A stretch of DNA of 64,000 nucleotides from Sepiola atlantica (GCA_963556195.1 OY744551.1:10115100-10179099); one strand, 5' to 3'; positions 10,478 to 22,412 are shown, numbered from the stretch's first letter. The notes: generated by a model not told the origin, from the sequence alone. A program made the numbers and translations.

Positions 10478-10728
10478 GAGCAGGTGAAGCGCTCTTTAGC
10501 CTTGGTGGGCAATCACTTAAAGATGGTGTCTCGATAAAAGTTCTGGTCCCCATCACCTCACCAGGTTGGCATCAGGAAGGAGGGCAATTTTGCCTCAGTT
10601 TAAGAAATGACTTCTAAAGAAACCTTACCAGAGATAAGTTTGGAAGTCAATTTCTGAAAGCCGTCCACCACATGCTAGCATGCAAAACGGAAGTTAAACC
10701 GAATATGATGATGATGATGATGAAGCAA
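10478..10728 (+). mobile_element. Family E element, fullest copy
   Basis: It starts near AGAGCAGGTGAAGCGCTCTT and carries GATGGTGTCTCGATAAAAG. It ends CCACATGCTAGCATGCAAAA, then GAATATGATGATGATGATG. The short GAAGCGCTCTTTAGC start and the LINE-type tail suggest a SINE-like or deleted-LINE element. Confidence 0.6.
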
Positions 10729-11326
10729 AAGCTTGCAGCCATCTGGCGGCTGATAATTTAGCTGTAAGTATTCATTATAAATTTATAACTTACTAGCAAA
10801 ACTACCCGTCCTCCGGCAGCAATTACTGAGATTGCAGTTGTCTTTACAGAAACCAAAGAAACGAATTTCAATTGACATTTTAGTAATTTGGAGGAAAACA
10901 ACAAAATTATGATTGTTGTAGTGTTATTTGATATATTCCAATGTGGATAAAATTTACTGTGCACAAACATAGTCAAATTTTGTTTTTTTAGGAAAATAAA
11001 AACAACAAAAAGGTGAATTGATATGGGCAAGTCGAGGAATTTTATTTTGTTTCAGCATAAAAATGAAAATGAATTCCCCATTCAAACTGGTTATATAATG
11101 AAATGAATAAACATAAGGGTGGAACGTCGATTGGTCAAATGAACCAATTTCATATTACTGAGTAATTCGGAATGGGTACTTCGTACTTTTCGCCTTTATC
11201 ATAAAAGACAGAAAAATAATCTATTTTTTTTGTAATTTAGAAAGATTAGAGAAGGTTTTTTTTTTCTATGACAAATGCTAAAATCATCATCATCATCATC
11301 ATCATCACTACCAACAAGTTGAATCC
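10729..11326. other. Intron sequence with Helitron-like 3' end and (ATC)n
   Basis: On the minus strand, GACGGGTAGTTTTGCTAGT (near 10791-10810) resembles a Helitron 3' end. An (ATC)9 tract lies at 11283-11309. The remainder is not recognised. Confidence 0.4.
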
Positions 11327-11515
11327 TTGGCCTTTTGGATATAAGCAAAATGTAGTATCTGTACTGAATCTGCACTTAGTTTTTATGTCCTCAGTCAGTG
11401 AAGGAGAAATCCTTCTAGACAGAGGTAATTGACATTTTTGTTCCAATCCAGTGTGCCCCTTTTGGGGGAGCTGGATTTTCCCCGCATTAAATATTGACAT
11501 TGTGCCTTACTCTGC
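11327..11515 (+). mobile_element. U2-headed short element, family B
   Basis: The head TTGGCCTTTTGG..AAATGTAGTATCTGT is a decayed match to the 5' end of U2 snRNA (GGCCTTTTGGCTAAGATCAA then GTGTAGTATCTGTTC). The body carries GTGAAGGAGAAATCCTTCTA and a G-rich part ending in CCCGCATTAAATATTGACAT. The same body occurs at 44518-44690. Confidence 0.6.
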
Positions 11516-12156
11516 TCTCGTGGGAGGAAGTAAATAGGAACAGCAACGTTAACATCAAAAAATTTATTAAAAAAAATAATAAACGAATGTATTTCATTAT
11601 TAAAAAAAACAAACTTTGCAAACTTAATTAAAAAAAAAGATTATTCAAAAATTATTGAGGCTGTTGCTATGTGTAAATATACGCATGCGAAAACGTAACC
11701 GAAAAAAAAAAAAATGAAACGGAAGTTATGATTTTAAATTTTGAACTTAATTCATTAAATCGCTTACATAATATTTCTACGGATAATAATTAAGAAATTA
11801 ATATCAAGAAAAGTTTTTCGTATATATAATAAAATAGTAGAATCAAATTATAAGTGAATCGTACTGAAAAAAAAAAATATTCGGAGACAAATTTTTTATT
11901 TTTTATTTTTTTTTTAACTAAAAATGTCTCACCACCCAAGAACGCGGCAGCCTAGCAAAAATAGACGACCGTTAGGGAGTCTATTTTCGCTAGTCCACTT
12001 ATAATATAACGAAAACTTTCTCTGTCTGTCCGTCTTGGAGAATTTTTGTAAACGGGAGAGGGGGGCGGGTAATTACTATTTAATTAATTTCAAAGTCAGA
12101 AACATAACAAATACACTAGGGCACCTATTAATGACTAAAACAATAAATAATTTCGA
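11516..12156. other. AT-rich sequence with a 16-bp inverted repeat
   Basis: CTAGCAAAAATAGAC at 11953-11967 is inverted as GTCTATTTTCGCTAG at 11982-11996, a possible hairpin. Next to it, TCCACTTATAATATAACG (11997 on) resembles a Helitron 5' end. No coding is seen. Confidence 0.45.
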
Positions 12157-12232
12157 CGCCGAGGCCGTGATTCGAACTCGCAACCACAACGTCAACTGTC
12201 CGATATGCTACCGAATGCGCTAATGGACCAAA
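12157..12232 (-). pseudogene. tRNA-like sequence or SINE head
   Basis: On the minus strand there is an A-box-like TTAGCGCATTCGGTAGC and a B-box GGTTGCGAGTTCGAATC, spaced as in a tRNA. The 5' and 3' ends do not pair well as an acceptor stem, so this is a decayed tRNA or a tRNA-derived SINE head and not a working tRNA. Confidence 0.45.
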
Positions 12233-12395
12233 TTAAAAATAACCTCTTGATTTAACTACTTAAAGAAATGTTTTTTTCATTTCTTTCAGTTAGCAATGAT
12301 CGTATAATAACTCGTTCTTCGATATAGTTTGGGGTCTGCGTTCGCGCTCGATTTTTTTAAGGGGGGGGTTAAAACTTTTAGCTGGACACACACAC

Positions 12396-12440
12396 TTTAT
12401 ATAATAGACTAGCAGGGCTACCCGGCGTTGTCCGGGGCCA
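12396..12440 (-). other. Junction of two Helitron ends
   Basis: On the minus strand, CCGGACAACGCCGGGTAGCC then CTGCTAG is a typical Helitron 3' hairpin and CTAG end. TCTATTATATAAAG, a Helitron 5' start, follows it without a gap. Two elements therefore seem to abut tail to head. Confidence 0.55.
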
Positions 12441-13173
12441 TAAGCAACCAAATAGAAAAGATTAAAATGTGTGTAATCCCATCCTTTTCTCTCACGTATT
12501 TGTTTTATCAAAATTACTACATGGTAACATTCAAAAGTCGCTCTAAATGGCGACCCCTCTGACTAATTCTGTTTCATTTGCCTCATTCTTTATGTTTAAA
12601 ATTCTAAAGATGCTTTAAAAAAATGAACTTTCCCAAATTTATACCTACCAGCGACCATGCGCGATTTAAGTTCAATTTAAAAGAGACATTTGCACCGTTA
12701 GTCCACTTAACATCGGACGCTACTTCCAGAAGACCAGGAAGGATTATTACGAAAAAAATAAAAGGTTAATACCTTTTATTTGGCTAAAGCTCTGTCGAGG
12801 CTTGTTATATCAAGCGAAATATTAGATAAAAAAGTCAAGATGAGAAAAAAATGTTTTTATTTTTATTTTGATTTTAATTAAAAAAAATATCTGCATCTAA
12901 CACATGGTTTTTATGAAGGCATTTTGCCTCAATCTTTATGTTTATATAGATATTAATTTACGATGAATTTTCAATGACTCCCAATTCATGGACTTAAGCC
13001 AAACTTGAGTAAATTTAGTCACACTTCACCTGTTTCTGTCTTGGTTTAAACTGGTATACATAAAAAAAATGAAATTCTGATTAATTTTCACACCTGGCAA
13101 CGCAACAGGTGTGACTTTTGATAACCTTGTGAACAAACACGACTGTTACCAGTCAGAAAATAAAGCATAGTTT
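12441..13173. other. AT-rich intron sequence
   Basis: No open frame, RNA gene or named repeat is recognised here. Confidence 0.5.
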
Positions 13174-13740
13174 ATTGGTTTGGTTTACGGCATATCAACC
13201 ACCTATGGCTTATTTAATGCCAAATAAAGTTGTCACATAATACTATAGGTAGGGTAATTATTTGTATTCTGAAAATACACTACCGGAAGGAATTTTCAGT
13301 GAGAGTGGGGACATCTTTGAAAAACATTACTCGTTGAAAAACAGTACTCGTTGAAAACATTACTCTTTGAAAACATTACTCTTTAAAAACATTACTCTTT
13401 AGCATTGGTAATCTTCTTTGTTCTCAAAATGTATCTATCTAAGGAGAAAAAAAAAGGCTTTGATTTTTTGAAGAATCAGATTGAATAATACGGTTAGGGA
13501 TAAGTACTAGGACATGATGTGACTAGCAAATTGATCGGATCGGGTCTCTCCGACCTTTCGTCTAGCCGAAGTAACGGACAAAGTGGAAGAATGGCTCAGC
13601 CACTAGGATCTCGTCCTAAGACATCACGGGTCGCCACTCACAGCCTACAAGTGGCCCAGTTTTCGGGGTGGGGGTGGGGGAGGATGTTACCCCTGTGCAT
13701 GGGGTTACAGTCTGCGAATTCGTAGCCCCACCGACAGGGC
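13174..13740 (+). repeat. Dispersed repeat family D, copy 3
   Basis: It has the same order as copy 1: GTTTACGGCATATCAACC, GGGTAATTATTTGTATTC (the empty Helitron site), a few CATTACTCTTTGAAAA units, GATCGGATCGGGTCTCTCCG and a G-rich end. It is shorter because its 17-bp units are not expanded. Confidence 0.7.
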
Positions 13741-14345
13741 TTAAATCCTAGTTGAAGTCAGTGTCCCTAATGATGCTGGCTTAAACAGAGCTGAGAGGAA
13801 GAAGATAACGAAATACCACGGTCTTATTTGTACGGCATGAAAAGAAACTGGAATCTTAGGAAGATCTCCATCATTCCAGTAATCATATAAGCAACCGGGC
13901 TCCTGAAAGAGAATTTCAAAAACTACCTGGCGAATATACCCGGTGAACCAAGTGCAAGAGAGATACAAACAATTGCGCTTAAAGGGATAATTAGAATCTT
14001 AAAGAGATCTCTCGGTTGGAGTCTCTGAAATAGCGGGTGAATGTCTGCATCTGGTAGGATGCCCCATTTCTATTATAATAAAATAGTTTCTGAAATTGAC
14101 AGTGATTTTTTTATAATTCAAAATGTTATAAAACGAATAATAATAATAAAACTATATTTTTTTTACGATGTTTTGGCTAAAATGTTACTTTATTGAAAAT
14201 AAACTTTATTTTATTACAATATTTTTCTTTCAGAAACTATATTTCATTAAATAAATAAATTTATTAAAATGTTTTAATCTATTGATCGTTAGTTTCTGCC
14301 GCTGTTTACTATACTGCACAAGTGCCTAGAGATGTTACACTTTTT
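13741..14345. other. Intron sequence, nothing recognised
   Basis: A minus-strand open frame of 75 codons (13741-13968) lacks splice or family support. The rest is AT-rich. Confidence 0.4.
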
Positions 14346-14349
14346 TTTT

Positions 14350-14382
14350 ATGGCCCCGAGCAACGCCGGGTAACCCTGCTAG
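14350..14382 (+). other. Helitron 3' end
   Basis: A GCCCCGAGCAACGCCGGGTA hairpin is followed by ACCCTGCTAG, then TCTATTAAATA, which itself looks like a Helitron 5' start. The matching 5' end of this element was not placed with certainty. The Helitron-like start near 11997 is a candidate. Confidence 0.55.
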
Positions 14383-14514
14383 TCTATTAAATATTCATTA
14401 TTTTCAGTATTTTCACCTTCGTCAACAATCTTCATTACAATGTCATCAAAGTATCGATGCTTTCTATTTTGAACAAAATGTTTGGTTATAACTTTTACAT
14501 AATTTCTCATGGCA

Positions 14515-14966
14515 AACCAGAAGAGTAGCCGACTCAAAGTCAGCAGCAAACGGTGTTCGGTCAGATTTAGTTCCTGATATTAAACTTCATCTGTAATATA
14601 ACTTCCGGCGAGAGTTTCAGTTTCCCAAATTTATTACTTTATTTATTAAATTGTTAGGTGAAAGTACAGAATAGTTAATAAAGCCCCCCCCTCCCATGTA
14701 AAGAATGGCTTTCTAAATATTAACGTTATTATTTCAGCACGGTCTGTAAAGTGCAGGAGATTATTTAGAAAGCTATTCTTAACATTCGGAGGGTGGGGGC
14801 TTTGTTAACTATTCTGTACTTTCACCTAACAATTTAATAAATAAATTAATAAATAAAAGTTAGTACAAAACTTGCCAAACCGAAAAAAAAAAGCGATCCA
14901 AAACAGGAAGTCTTTAATATCAGGAACTAAATCTGACCGAACACCGTTTGCTGTACTCTTCTGGTT
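14515..14966. mobile_element. Palindromic MITE with about 200-bp arms
   Basis: The left end ACCAGAAGAGTAGCC..AGCAAACGGTGTTCGGTCAG is inverted at the right end (..CTGACCGAACACCGTTTGCTG and ACTCTTCTGGT). The arms continue through GTGAAAGTACAGAATAGTTA to near the centre. A short relative lies at 36430-36540. Non-coding. Confidence 0.75.
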
Positions 14967-15018
14967 CGATTTTCTCATTTTTTTTTTCCTTTATGTGTTG
15001 TTATTTTGCTGGAAATTT

Positions 15019-15077
15019 TAACAGAGCAGCAGCAACAACAACAACAACAGCAACAGCAACAGCAGCAGCAGCAACAA
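15019..15077. repeat. CAG/CAA trinucleotide repeat
   Basis: About 18-19 CAG or CAA triplets lie within intron 1 and are not coding. On the minus strand they give a polycysteine open frame, which is a shadow. Confidence 0.9.
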
Positions 15078-15234
15078 CAACAATAACAGTCAGAAGAATG
15101 TAAATAATTGTTTTCTTTTTGAATATTAAGAAGCTTTTGCAATATGTATTCATATTTTGCGATAGAATATCGAGAAAGAAAAGGGGTAAACATTTTTTAT
15201 TTATTTATTCTTTTTTTTTCTTTTTTAACATATT

Positions 15235-15582
15235 TCATCCCAAACAAGGCAAGCCGCCACTGTAGACGTAAGGGGTTACTGAGAATTAGCGTGTAGGTTT
15301 TGGAGGTCACCCCAAGTTGGGAGCCGTGTAGCGAGATGTCTGTTTACATTAATTTTAAACTTCTGCATGTCAGTACTGTAGGAGAAACAGGGAGCAAGTC
15401 CCAGAGCCGGCAATCGGGGAAACGGGGAGCAGGGAGGGAGTTCCAGAGGCCAGCAGCACGAGGAAAGAAGCTATTCGAGTAGAAGGCTGTCCGGCATCTG
15501 GGGACCTCCACAGTGAATGGATGGGATTTAGTTGATTGTCGAGTTGGTCTAGTGTATTTACATCGAAGAGATACCAGAATAG
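15235..15582 (-). mobile_element. Jockey/CR1-like LINE, 3' part (split by hAT)
   Basis: The minus-strand frame reads PTRQSTKSHPFTVEVPRCRT and FFPRAAGLWNSLPAPRFP, the C-terminal tail of this LINE family. The 3' untranslated block with CCCCTTACGTCTACAGTGGC lies at its low-coordinate end. It continues at 17660 beyond the hAT insertion. Confidence 0.8.
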
Positions 15583-17651
15583 TAGAGATGGGCGGTTTTA
15601 CCGAAAAACCGCGGTTTTTCGGTTTCGTCTCCATACCGAATACCGAATCGTTTTTTTTTTTAAAACCGTAACCGTTCGGTATTGTGTTTTTATTACAGTA
15701 AGCCACCATATACAAGGAAACACGGTTGAAAAGATTTTCCGATTTGAATAAAATTGAATATTACCAAAAAATGTTATATTAGTAAGAGGACAGATTAAAC
15801 AAATATATGATAAAAACATTTAATTGACTTGTAGGAAGAAATCCTTGTTTACAGTTTGTTTATCATTAACATTTTGAATTTTCAAATGAAAAAAAGAGAA
15901 ATACGACAGACAACATGACATCGTATTTTTAGCATAAACTATTTTCAAATGAAAAAGAAAAAATCAAACGCGTTCCGTATGATGTCGAAAATCTATTTGA
16001 TTCAACTCAAAATTGTAAAATATTTATGTTTGTTTCGGAGTTATCTAAAAAAATAAGTTATTAAAATGAAATTAAAAAAAAAATACTAGTTGTAAAAGTA
16101 AATAAACGAAAAGTAGCGAGCGAGTATAAATATTTAAAAAGAAAAAAAGTAGTTGCCAATGCTAGTATCACTTTATTCGGATTTAAAAAATTATTTTAAA
16201 CATTAGGCATTTCATTGTTTACTTTTGAAAAGCCACTTCATTCATAAATTGTCATTTCTAGAGAACTATCTCTCAACTATACCGTTTTCTCTCCCAAAAA
16301 TGGATTATTCAAAAAGTAGACTATCCAACGATTTATATTTTACTAAATTGTTAATATGGTATTTATTTAGAGTTGACAATTTATTCGAAAGTTTAATTAT
16401 TAAACTTTAATCCAAGTCATGAATTCTACGACTAAAATTACCTTAAAGCTTAAAAAATGACTTTAGGTGAATTAATAATCTCTACTTTTTTTTAACCATC
16501 CTTCCTTTTCCCTTGGCGCGGTTTTCGGGTGTACTACTAGTCTTTTACGCATGTCTATAAAGTTTTATTACCCTGTCTTAAAAACAAATATTAACCCCAA
16601 CACGCACCAGTTGACAGAACTTCGAGCACACAAAATGACAGACATCCCAACAGTCAACACCGGCAATTCGAGAAGTATATGGTGTGTTTATTTTTCGACT
16701 CTATCCGATGACACGGACGAAAACATTCCAGCAGAAGTACAGCAAAGTAGTGAACCAAAAGGGGAAAAAGACTTTTGGGGGTTTCTCCGAAAGAAAGGTC
16801 AGGCAAGAACAAAAGAAATTGATACCAGCGGTAAAAAAAATATCTCGGATTAAAAACGAGGTAGATCGATTTCTGTATGGAAAAGCCATCGACCCATCAG
16901 CCTGTCCTTTTGTCTGGTGGAAGAAAAATGGGAGGCTCTACCCGAATCTTTGTATTCTGGCAAGAGAACTTTTGAGTATTCCAGCTACCTCTGTAGCGAG
17001 TGAACGGATATTTAGTATGGCTGGACTTGTCATTAGTGACCGGAGATGTAGGCTGAAACCTAACCATGCTGAGAAACTAGTTTTTCTCAATCACAACCTA
17101 AGAAAATGAGTAAAAAACATTTTCACCTATTAAAAAATTAAAATTTTTATCTGTCAAATAATTTTGACAATATTTCTTTTTCATCATCATTTTTGCTTAA
17201 TTTTATTTGTAAAATTATTTTGTTTGTTTAAATAAATTTTCGTTTTTTAATTTCTTGCATTCCTGAGTTATATTTTAGCTTCTGATGGGTTAAAGAATTA
17301 GATAGAATGTATATTCAAACTCAGTTTTATTCTTCAGAAATCTTTCATGAATCTTTGGTCACTATTTTAACGAGTTAACTGTTGAAAAGGTATCAGAACT
17401 TTGATTACAACAGTCAACACCTTAAAACTTATATGATTCATATCATGGAGAATGATTCAGTCACAAAATTATCGAAACAGTGGCATAATTCAACTAAACG
17501 TTGAATAATAACTAATCATCACACAAGAGAATGAATAGCTTCCATAGTAAAAAAATCTTTTTCAAAAAAAACGAAAAACCGAACCGTAAACCGAGGTTTT
17601 AAGGGAAAAAACCCGAAACCGAAACCAAAATTTCAAAACTGCCCAACTGTA
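15583..17651 (+). mobile_element. hAT transposon, 2.07 kb, with 8-bp TSD
   Basis: The ends are TAGAGATGGGCGGTTTT and, inverted, TACAGTTGGGCAGTTTT (14 of 17 match). They are flanked by identical CAGAATAG at 15575-15582 and 17652-17659. An 8-bp duplication and TIRs of this form are typical of hAT. The element carries a C-terminal transposase remnant (16700-17109) and repeated CCGAAAAACCG/AACCGAAACC subterminal motifs. It inserted into a LINE, so it is younger than that LINE copy. Confidence 0.92.
16551..17109 (+). pseudogene. hAT transposase C-terminal remnant
   Basis: The intact part (second frame, 16684-17109) reads RIKNEVDRFLYGKAIDPSAC, WWKKNGRLYPNLCILARELL, SIPATSVASERIFSMAGLVI and DRRCRLKPNHAEKLVFLNHN. 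This is the hAT C-terminal dimerisation domain (hATC, ZBED-like) with its diagnostic SERxFS motif. The upstream frame 16551-16853 overlaps it, and the switch between them suggests a frameshift. A full hAT transposase has about 600 residues, so the BED finger and most of the catalytic core are missing or decayed. It is not functional. Confidence 0.85.
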
Positions 17652-17659
17652 CAGAATAG

Positions 17660-17955
17660 CCATCAGAGCATAATCCATTGAAGTATTTGTAAAACAAGCA
17701 CAAGAATGCAACATTGCGGCGATGAGACAGGGGCTGGAGCTTGGTGGATAGTGAGGGACCTATTAGATTAGCAACTCTTTTTTTTTTACTCTCTCTCTAA
17801 GATGGAGAGACTAGTGGATTGTGCACCAGCCCAGATGTAGCAACAATACTCCATGCATGGGCGGATGGTGTCTTTGTAGAGATACAGGATAATGTCAGGT
17901 GTGAGGGAGCCCACCTTCTTTGCTGCAGCCTTGGCAATGTCTTCAATCAAACATC
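17660..17955 (-). mobile_element. Jockey/CR1-like LINE, 5' continuation
   Basis: The minus-strand sequence encodes the same segment seen at 49226-49738: KVGSL, LYLYK.TIRPCM.YCC.IWAGA and the HRRN block. Together with 15235-15582 it forms one copy interrupted by the hAT element. Confidence 0.75.
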
Positions 17956-18475
17956 TTTACATTGTAATACAACGAAAACATAATAAGAAATATATTTTAT
18001 CAGGAGTTTCTTGCAAGGGTTTTACGACTTGAACACGTGTTAATTTATGTAAATTTCCTTTCACATGTACATGAGAAAATGTTATATCTTGGAAGTACCT
18101 AAGCGTGAAATGTGTGTCATATATCGCGCGAGTTGAATACAGTATTGCAATGTCACTGTGTCAGGAATAGCAATCGAATTATTCATGTTTTCTGTTTACC
18201 AAAACTACATGTGTACCTTCAACCGCGTTATGCCCTTCATGGAGAGGAATCTGTCCATACCAAATACTGGTGCTACCAGATCAGGCTGTCTGAAGATATC
18301 GGCTTCCTGATCCAAAATGCACCAAACATTGATGTTTCATTTTTTTTTCTCTCTTTGCTAAACTCAATCACGTTCCGCAAAATCCAAAACAAAAACAACA
18401 ATTTCCCTCCCCCCCTTTTACTCAACTAAACATCATAAATAAATACTTGAAGATATGCAGAACTTGAAGCATAAT
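17956..18475. other. Intron sequence, no gene recognised
   Basis: A plus-strand open frame at 18112-18429 (105 codons) has no family signal that I know. It begins next to the LINE copy and lacks clear splice context. Confidence 0.35.
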
Positions 18476-18690
18476 TTTTTTTACCAAAATGTCCGGATTC
18501 GGCATTAAATAACCCGAAAAGGGTTGATATGTCGTAAAACAAAACAACCAAACCAAACCAAACACCATGAATAAATACTTGAAGATATAAAAAACTTGAA
18601 GCATAAAACATTTTCACCATACTATAACTAATGTTTCGGCATTAAATGACCCATAACAGGTTGATATGCCGTAAAACAAAAGAAACCATG
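18476..18690 (-). repeat. Repeat D fragments, reversed
   Basis: Two short inverted pieces carry GGTTGATATGCCGTAAAAC and CGGCATTAAATAACC-type motifs. A duplicated AAATACTTGAAGATAT lies between them. Confidence 0.6.
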
Positions 18691-19149
18691 CCCAATGGCA
18701 AAAGTCACTACTCCACGGGTGATCAGGTAGGATTGAACGTTTTAAACAATACATGCGAGTCGTTTTTAAAGTATAAAGTAATACATTAAATTTTACAATC
18801 TGAAGAAAGTATTAAACTGTTGGATTGGCCTGAGGAGGCTTGGCCTTGAACAAGTATATACCTGAAACATGTCTCTACATGTCTCTCCAAAGTATTGTAT
18901 AAATAAAAAATATACTAAATTATATATATGTGTGCATTTGTTTTTTGTCTTATAAAGGCTAAGGGTTAGGGGTAGACAATGAGACAAAGACGGCTCATAC
19001 GACGAATTGGCACCCTCTTTTAGTGATACTAAAGATTTCGTTTGCCACCTACACACACACAATTTCAGTACGCATGTAAATGAAAGCTAAATCTTAACCT
19101 TAATAAAAACTGATAATAATGAAGAAAGGAAAGATAATAACTGATAAAA
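18691..19149. other. Intron sequence, nothing recognised
   Basis: No supported feature apart from a short (AC)n near 19050. Confidence 0.4.
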
Positions 19150-20087
19150 TTTATGTTGCTCGGGATGGCCCCTCCACCACTGGCAGAAGAGAAGGCAACA
19201 CCAACATCTCAATCATATGATGATAGCACTCTCTATTCTGGTATTGCTTCTCGACCATCTCCCTCAGATCAGTTGAAATATGTAGCTGATCTAGAAGTTG
19301 ACCTGGATTCAGTTGTGGATTGGAGTACGAAATGGCTTGTTTCGATTAATCCTGTCTTTCAATCATAGGCGTGTCCCTTTTCTTTCTGAGATTCTTATGG
19401 ATGGCTCTGCTAGATGAGAAATCGACTGAAACTTCTTGTTCTTTCTCTCTCATCAAATCTTTCTTGGAGTTCATACATTAGATCCACCACTCTTTCTGCT
19501 TCTTGTAAAGTTGGTTCTCTCTATCGCTCCAAACACTTTCTCACACCTGAGACTATTCTCTATCTCTACAAATCTTCTATCAGACCATGTATGCAGTACT
19601 GTTGTAATATTTGGGCTGGTGAATCTCTGTCCCATTTGAGGGTTCTTGATAAGGTGCAGAAACGTATCTGTAATTTGATTGGTCTTTATCTTTCTGATTC
19701 TCTGCACCCTCTCTCTTACAGACGTGGTGTTGCTAGTCTCAGTCTTTTCTATAAATACTATAATGGCATGTGTTCTTCAGAATTGTGTGATCTATTCCCT
19801 GCTTCCTTTGTTCCAGCTTGTTTGATTCGTTGGTCTAGTGGTCTCCATTAATTTGCTGTTTTGATACCTCATTGTAATACAGCTTCTTATTCCAGTAGCT
19901 TCTTTCCAAGAACTGCAGACTTGTGGAACTCTCTTCCTGCTGAGTGTTTTCCTCCTACTTATAGCTTTGGTCTTTTCAAGACTAAGGCCAATAGGCATCT
20001 CCTGTCTTTGCAATAATCATTTTTCCTTCTTGTTAGCACCTTACGTCAAGTGGCTTACTGCCTTGTCTGGAGCGATTTCCATTTAAA
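19150..20087 (+). mobile_element. Jockey/CR1-like LINE, C-terminal third
   Basis: The segments in order are QLKYVADLEVDLDSVVDWS.KWLVSINP (end of reverse transcriptase), then in another frame KVGSLYRSKHFLTPETILYL, YKSSIRPCMQYCCNIWAGES, YRRGVASLSLFYKYYNGMCS and, after one in-frame stop at about 19849, SSFFPRTADLWNSLPAECFP. It ends with the 3' block CTTACGTCAAGTGGCTTACT and an A tract. It is 5' truncated with at least one frameshift. A relatively diverged copy compared with 41330. Confidence 0.8.
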
Positions 20088-20618
20088 AAAAAAACTAAGC
20101 TGGATAGTCCACCAGACCAGATCAATTCTGGTCCTGAAATCCGCAAATGAATTTTTACGAAGTGCTTCCACCCCCTTTGCATAAAACTAAATTAAACTAA
20201 TATAGCCCACATTACGACCCCTTATGCCGTTCACGGATTGTAATTATCATAGCCTAACACTCCCTCCACCTCTCAAACTGAGAATCATCTGCACTCTAGT
20301 GTCTATACCCTGTGCTGATGAATACTTGATATCAATTAAAATCCATATCGTCTCAGAAACGATCGTACACGCACCTGTTGTTTATGCTGAATTCAAGAAA
20401 CGTATGTAAATGAAGATGTCATAAATTTATTTACCTCGTATCTATAACACACACACACACAATATTAATTGTAATTAAATAATAGTAAATTATGTTTACC
20501 TACATACGCCAGTGTTTCAAGCTTTCACTCTCATCAGTGTAGGGAATGATAATCTCAGACGGTCGTAAAGTTCGAACCCTTGCTACAGAATAAACCTGGA
20601 CTCTGCAAGTGGCATATA
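20088..20618. other. Intron sequence with short (AC)n
   Basis: (AC)n lies at about 20446-20461. No gene is recognised. Confidence 0.4.
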
Positions 20619-21555
20619 TAATATATATATATATATATATTTTTTTTTTAATTTTATTTCTTTATTTTTATTTCTATTTTTTTTCATTGTTTTTTATTTT
20701 TTATTATTTTTTATTTCTATTTTAAAAAAATTCTTTTTCATTTTTATTTCTATTTTAAAAAATTCTTTTTCATTTTTTATTTCTATTTAAAAAAATTCTT
20801 TTTCATTTTTTATTATTTTTATTTCTATTTTTTTATTCTTTTTCATTTTTTATTATTTTTATTTCTATTTTTTAAATTCTTTTTCATTTTTTATTATTTT
20901 TATTTCTACTTTTTTATTCTTTTTCATTTTTTATTATTTTTATTTCTACTTTTTTATTTTTTTTCATTTTTTATTATTTTTATTTCTACTTTTTTATTTT
21001 TTTTCATTTTTTATTATTTTTATTTCTACTTTTTTATTCTTTTTTATTTTTTATTATTTTTATTTCTACTTTTTTATTTTTTATTATTTTTATTTCTATT
21101 TTTTAAATTCTTTTTCATTTTTTATTTCTATTTTTTAAAATTCTTTTTCATTTTTATTTCTATTTTTTAAAATTCTTTTTCATTTTTTATTTCTATTTTT
21201 TAAAATTCTTTTTCATTTTTTATTTCTATTTTTAAAAATTCTTTTTCATTTTTATTTCTATTTTTAAAATTCTTTTTCATTTTTATTTCTATTTTTTTAA
21301 TTCTTTTTCATTTTTTATTATTTTTATTTCTATTTTTTAAAATTCTTTTTCATTTTTTATTATTTTTATTTCTATTTTTTTTAAATTCTTTTCATTTTTT
21401 ATTATTTTTATTTCTATTTTTTTTAAATTCTTTTTCATTTTTTATTATTTTTATTTCTATTTTTTAAATTCTTTTTCATTTTTTATTATTTTTATTTCTA
21501 TTTTTTAAAATTCTTTTTCATTTTTTATTATTTTTATTTCTATTTTTATTTTTAT
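20619..21555. repeat. T-rich tandem repeat, about 25-45 bp units
   Basis: TTTTTATTTCTATTTTTTAA, ATTCTTTTTCATTTTTTATT and ATTTT units recur about 25 times after a (TA)n tract. The plus strand is over 80 percent T by eye. Non-coding. Confidence 0.9.
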
Positions 21556-21877
21556 TGTTTTCACTACCCCTCTGAGAAACGAAGTTTTCATTTTGATTAA
21601 TTTTTTGCATAAATTTGAATCGGTAAATCTTTGGAAAGTTTTGTGTAATTTTTTTTATATGTACCGGTGATTTGTTTATAGGTATCATTGTGTTTTTCCC
21701 CTGCTATGATACCAATATATCCACCGGTGATTCTTTCTGTCAGTGGATGTTTCTTTAGAATGAGTTTTTTTTTCTTTGATTTTCTGTAAGACGTGTTGCT
21801 ATAGATGCTGACGAAAGAGATAAAGTATTTCCATAATGGACTGCTCTTGGAACAATAGTAATGTTTTAATTCATTAA

Positions 21878-21914
<37 letters not shown>

Positions 21915-22211
21915 GCATAATATAAAATGAAGTAATAAAATAAGGTGCGAGTCAAATTTTATTAGAATTCAATGTTCAGGCAAAGTACCTTAAAGTCCTT
22001 AACTCATGAGTTTTCAAAGAAAATTCTTCTCCTCAGAGGACCATTACCGCAATGACATTACTGCAGGTAATAAAATTAAACTTTGAAAATATATAAAAAT
22101 ACATAAAAGTATATAAACCATCAAATATATCAGCCCAAACCATACTTTCATCCAAGTCATACAATTTTAAACATATTCGGGAAAGACACCCAAGATGCTG
22201 ATTGAACATAT

Positions 22212-22270
<59 letters not shown>
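21556..22270. other. AT-rich sequence with (TA)n tracts
   Basis: TA tracts lie at about 21889-21914 and 22206-22270. A small GATACC/GGTATC inverted motif lies near 21680-21715. No gene. Confidence 0.5.
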
Positions 22271-22274
<4 letters not shown>

Positions 22275-22412
22275 AGGAATAGGTAAAATAAATACCTTTT
22301 GAAGCATTAAAGATGCGATATCAATTTTTAAAAAAACATTAAAAAAAATAAAAATAAATCGATATCGCATCTTTAATGCTTCAAAAAGTATTTATTTTAC
22401 CTATTCCTTATT
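22271..22412. repeat. 54-bp-arm hairpin
   Basis: AATAAGGAATAGGTAAAATA.. on the left is inverted at 22360-22412 (..TATTTTACCTATTCCTTATT), with an AT-rich loop of about 30 bases. A third copy in the right-arm orientation lies at 22719-22770. In both right-arm copies the next 60 bases (TTTAACAATAG..ACACTTTATA) also match. Confidence 0.8.
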
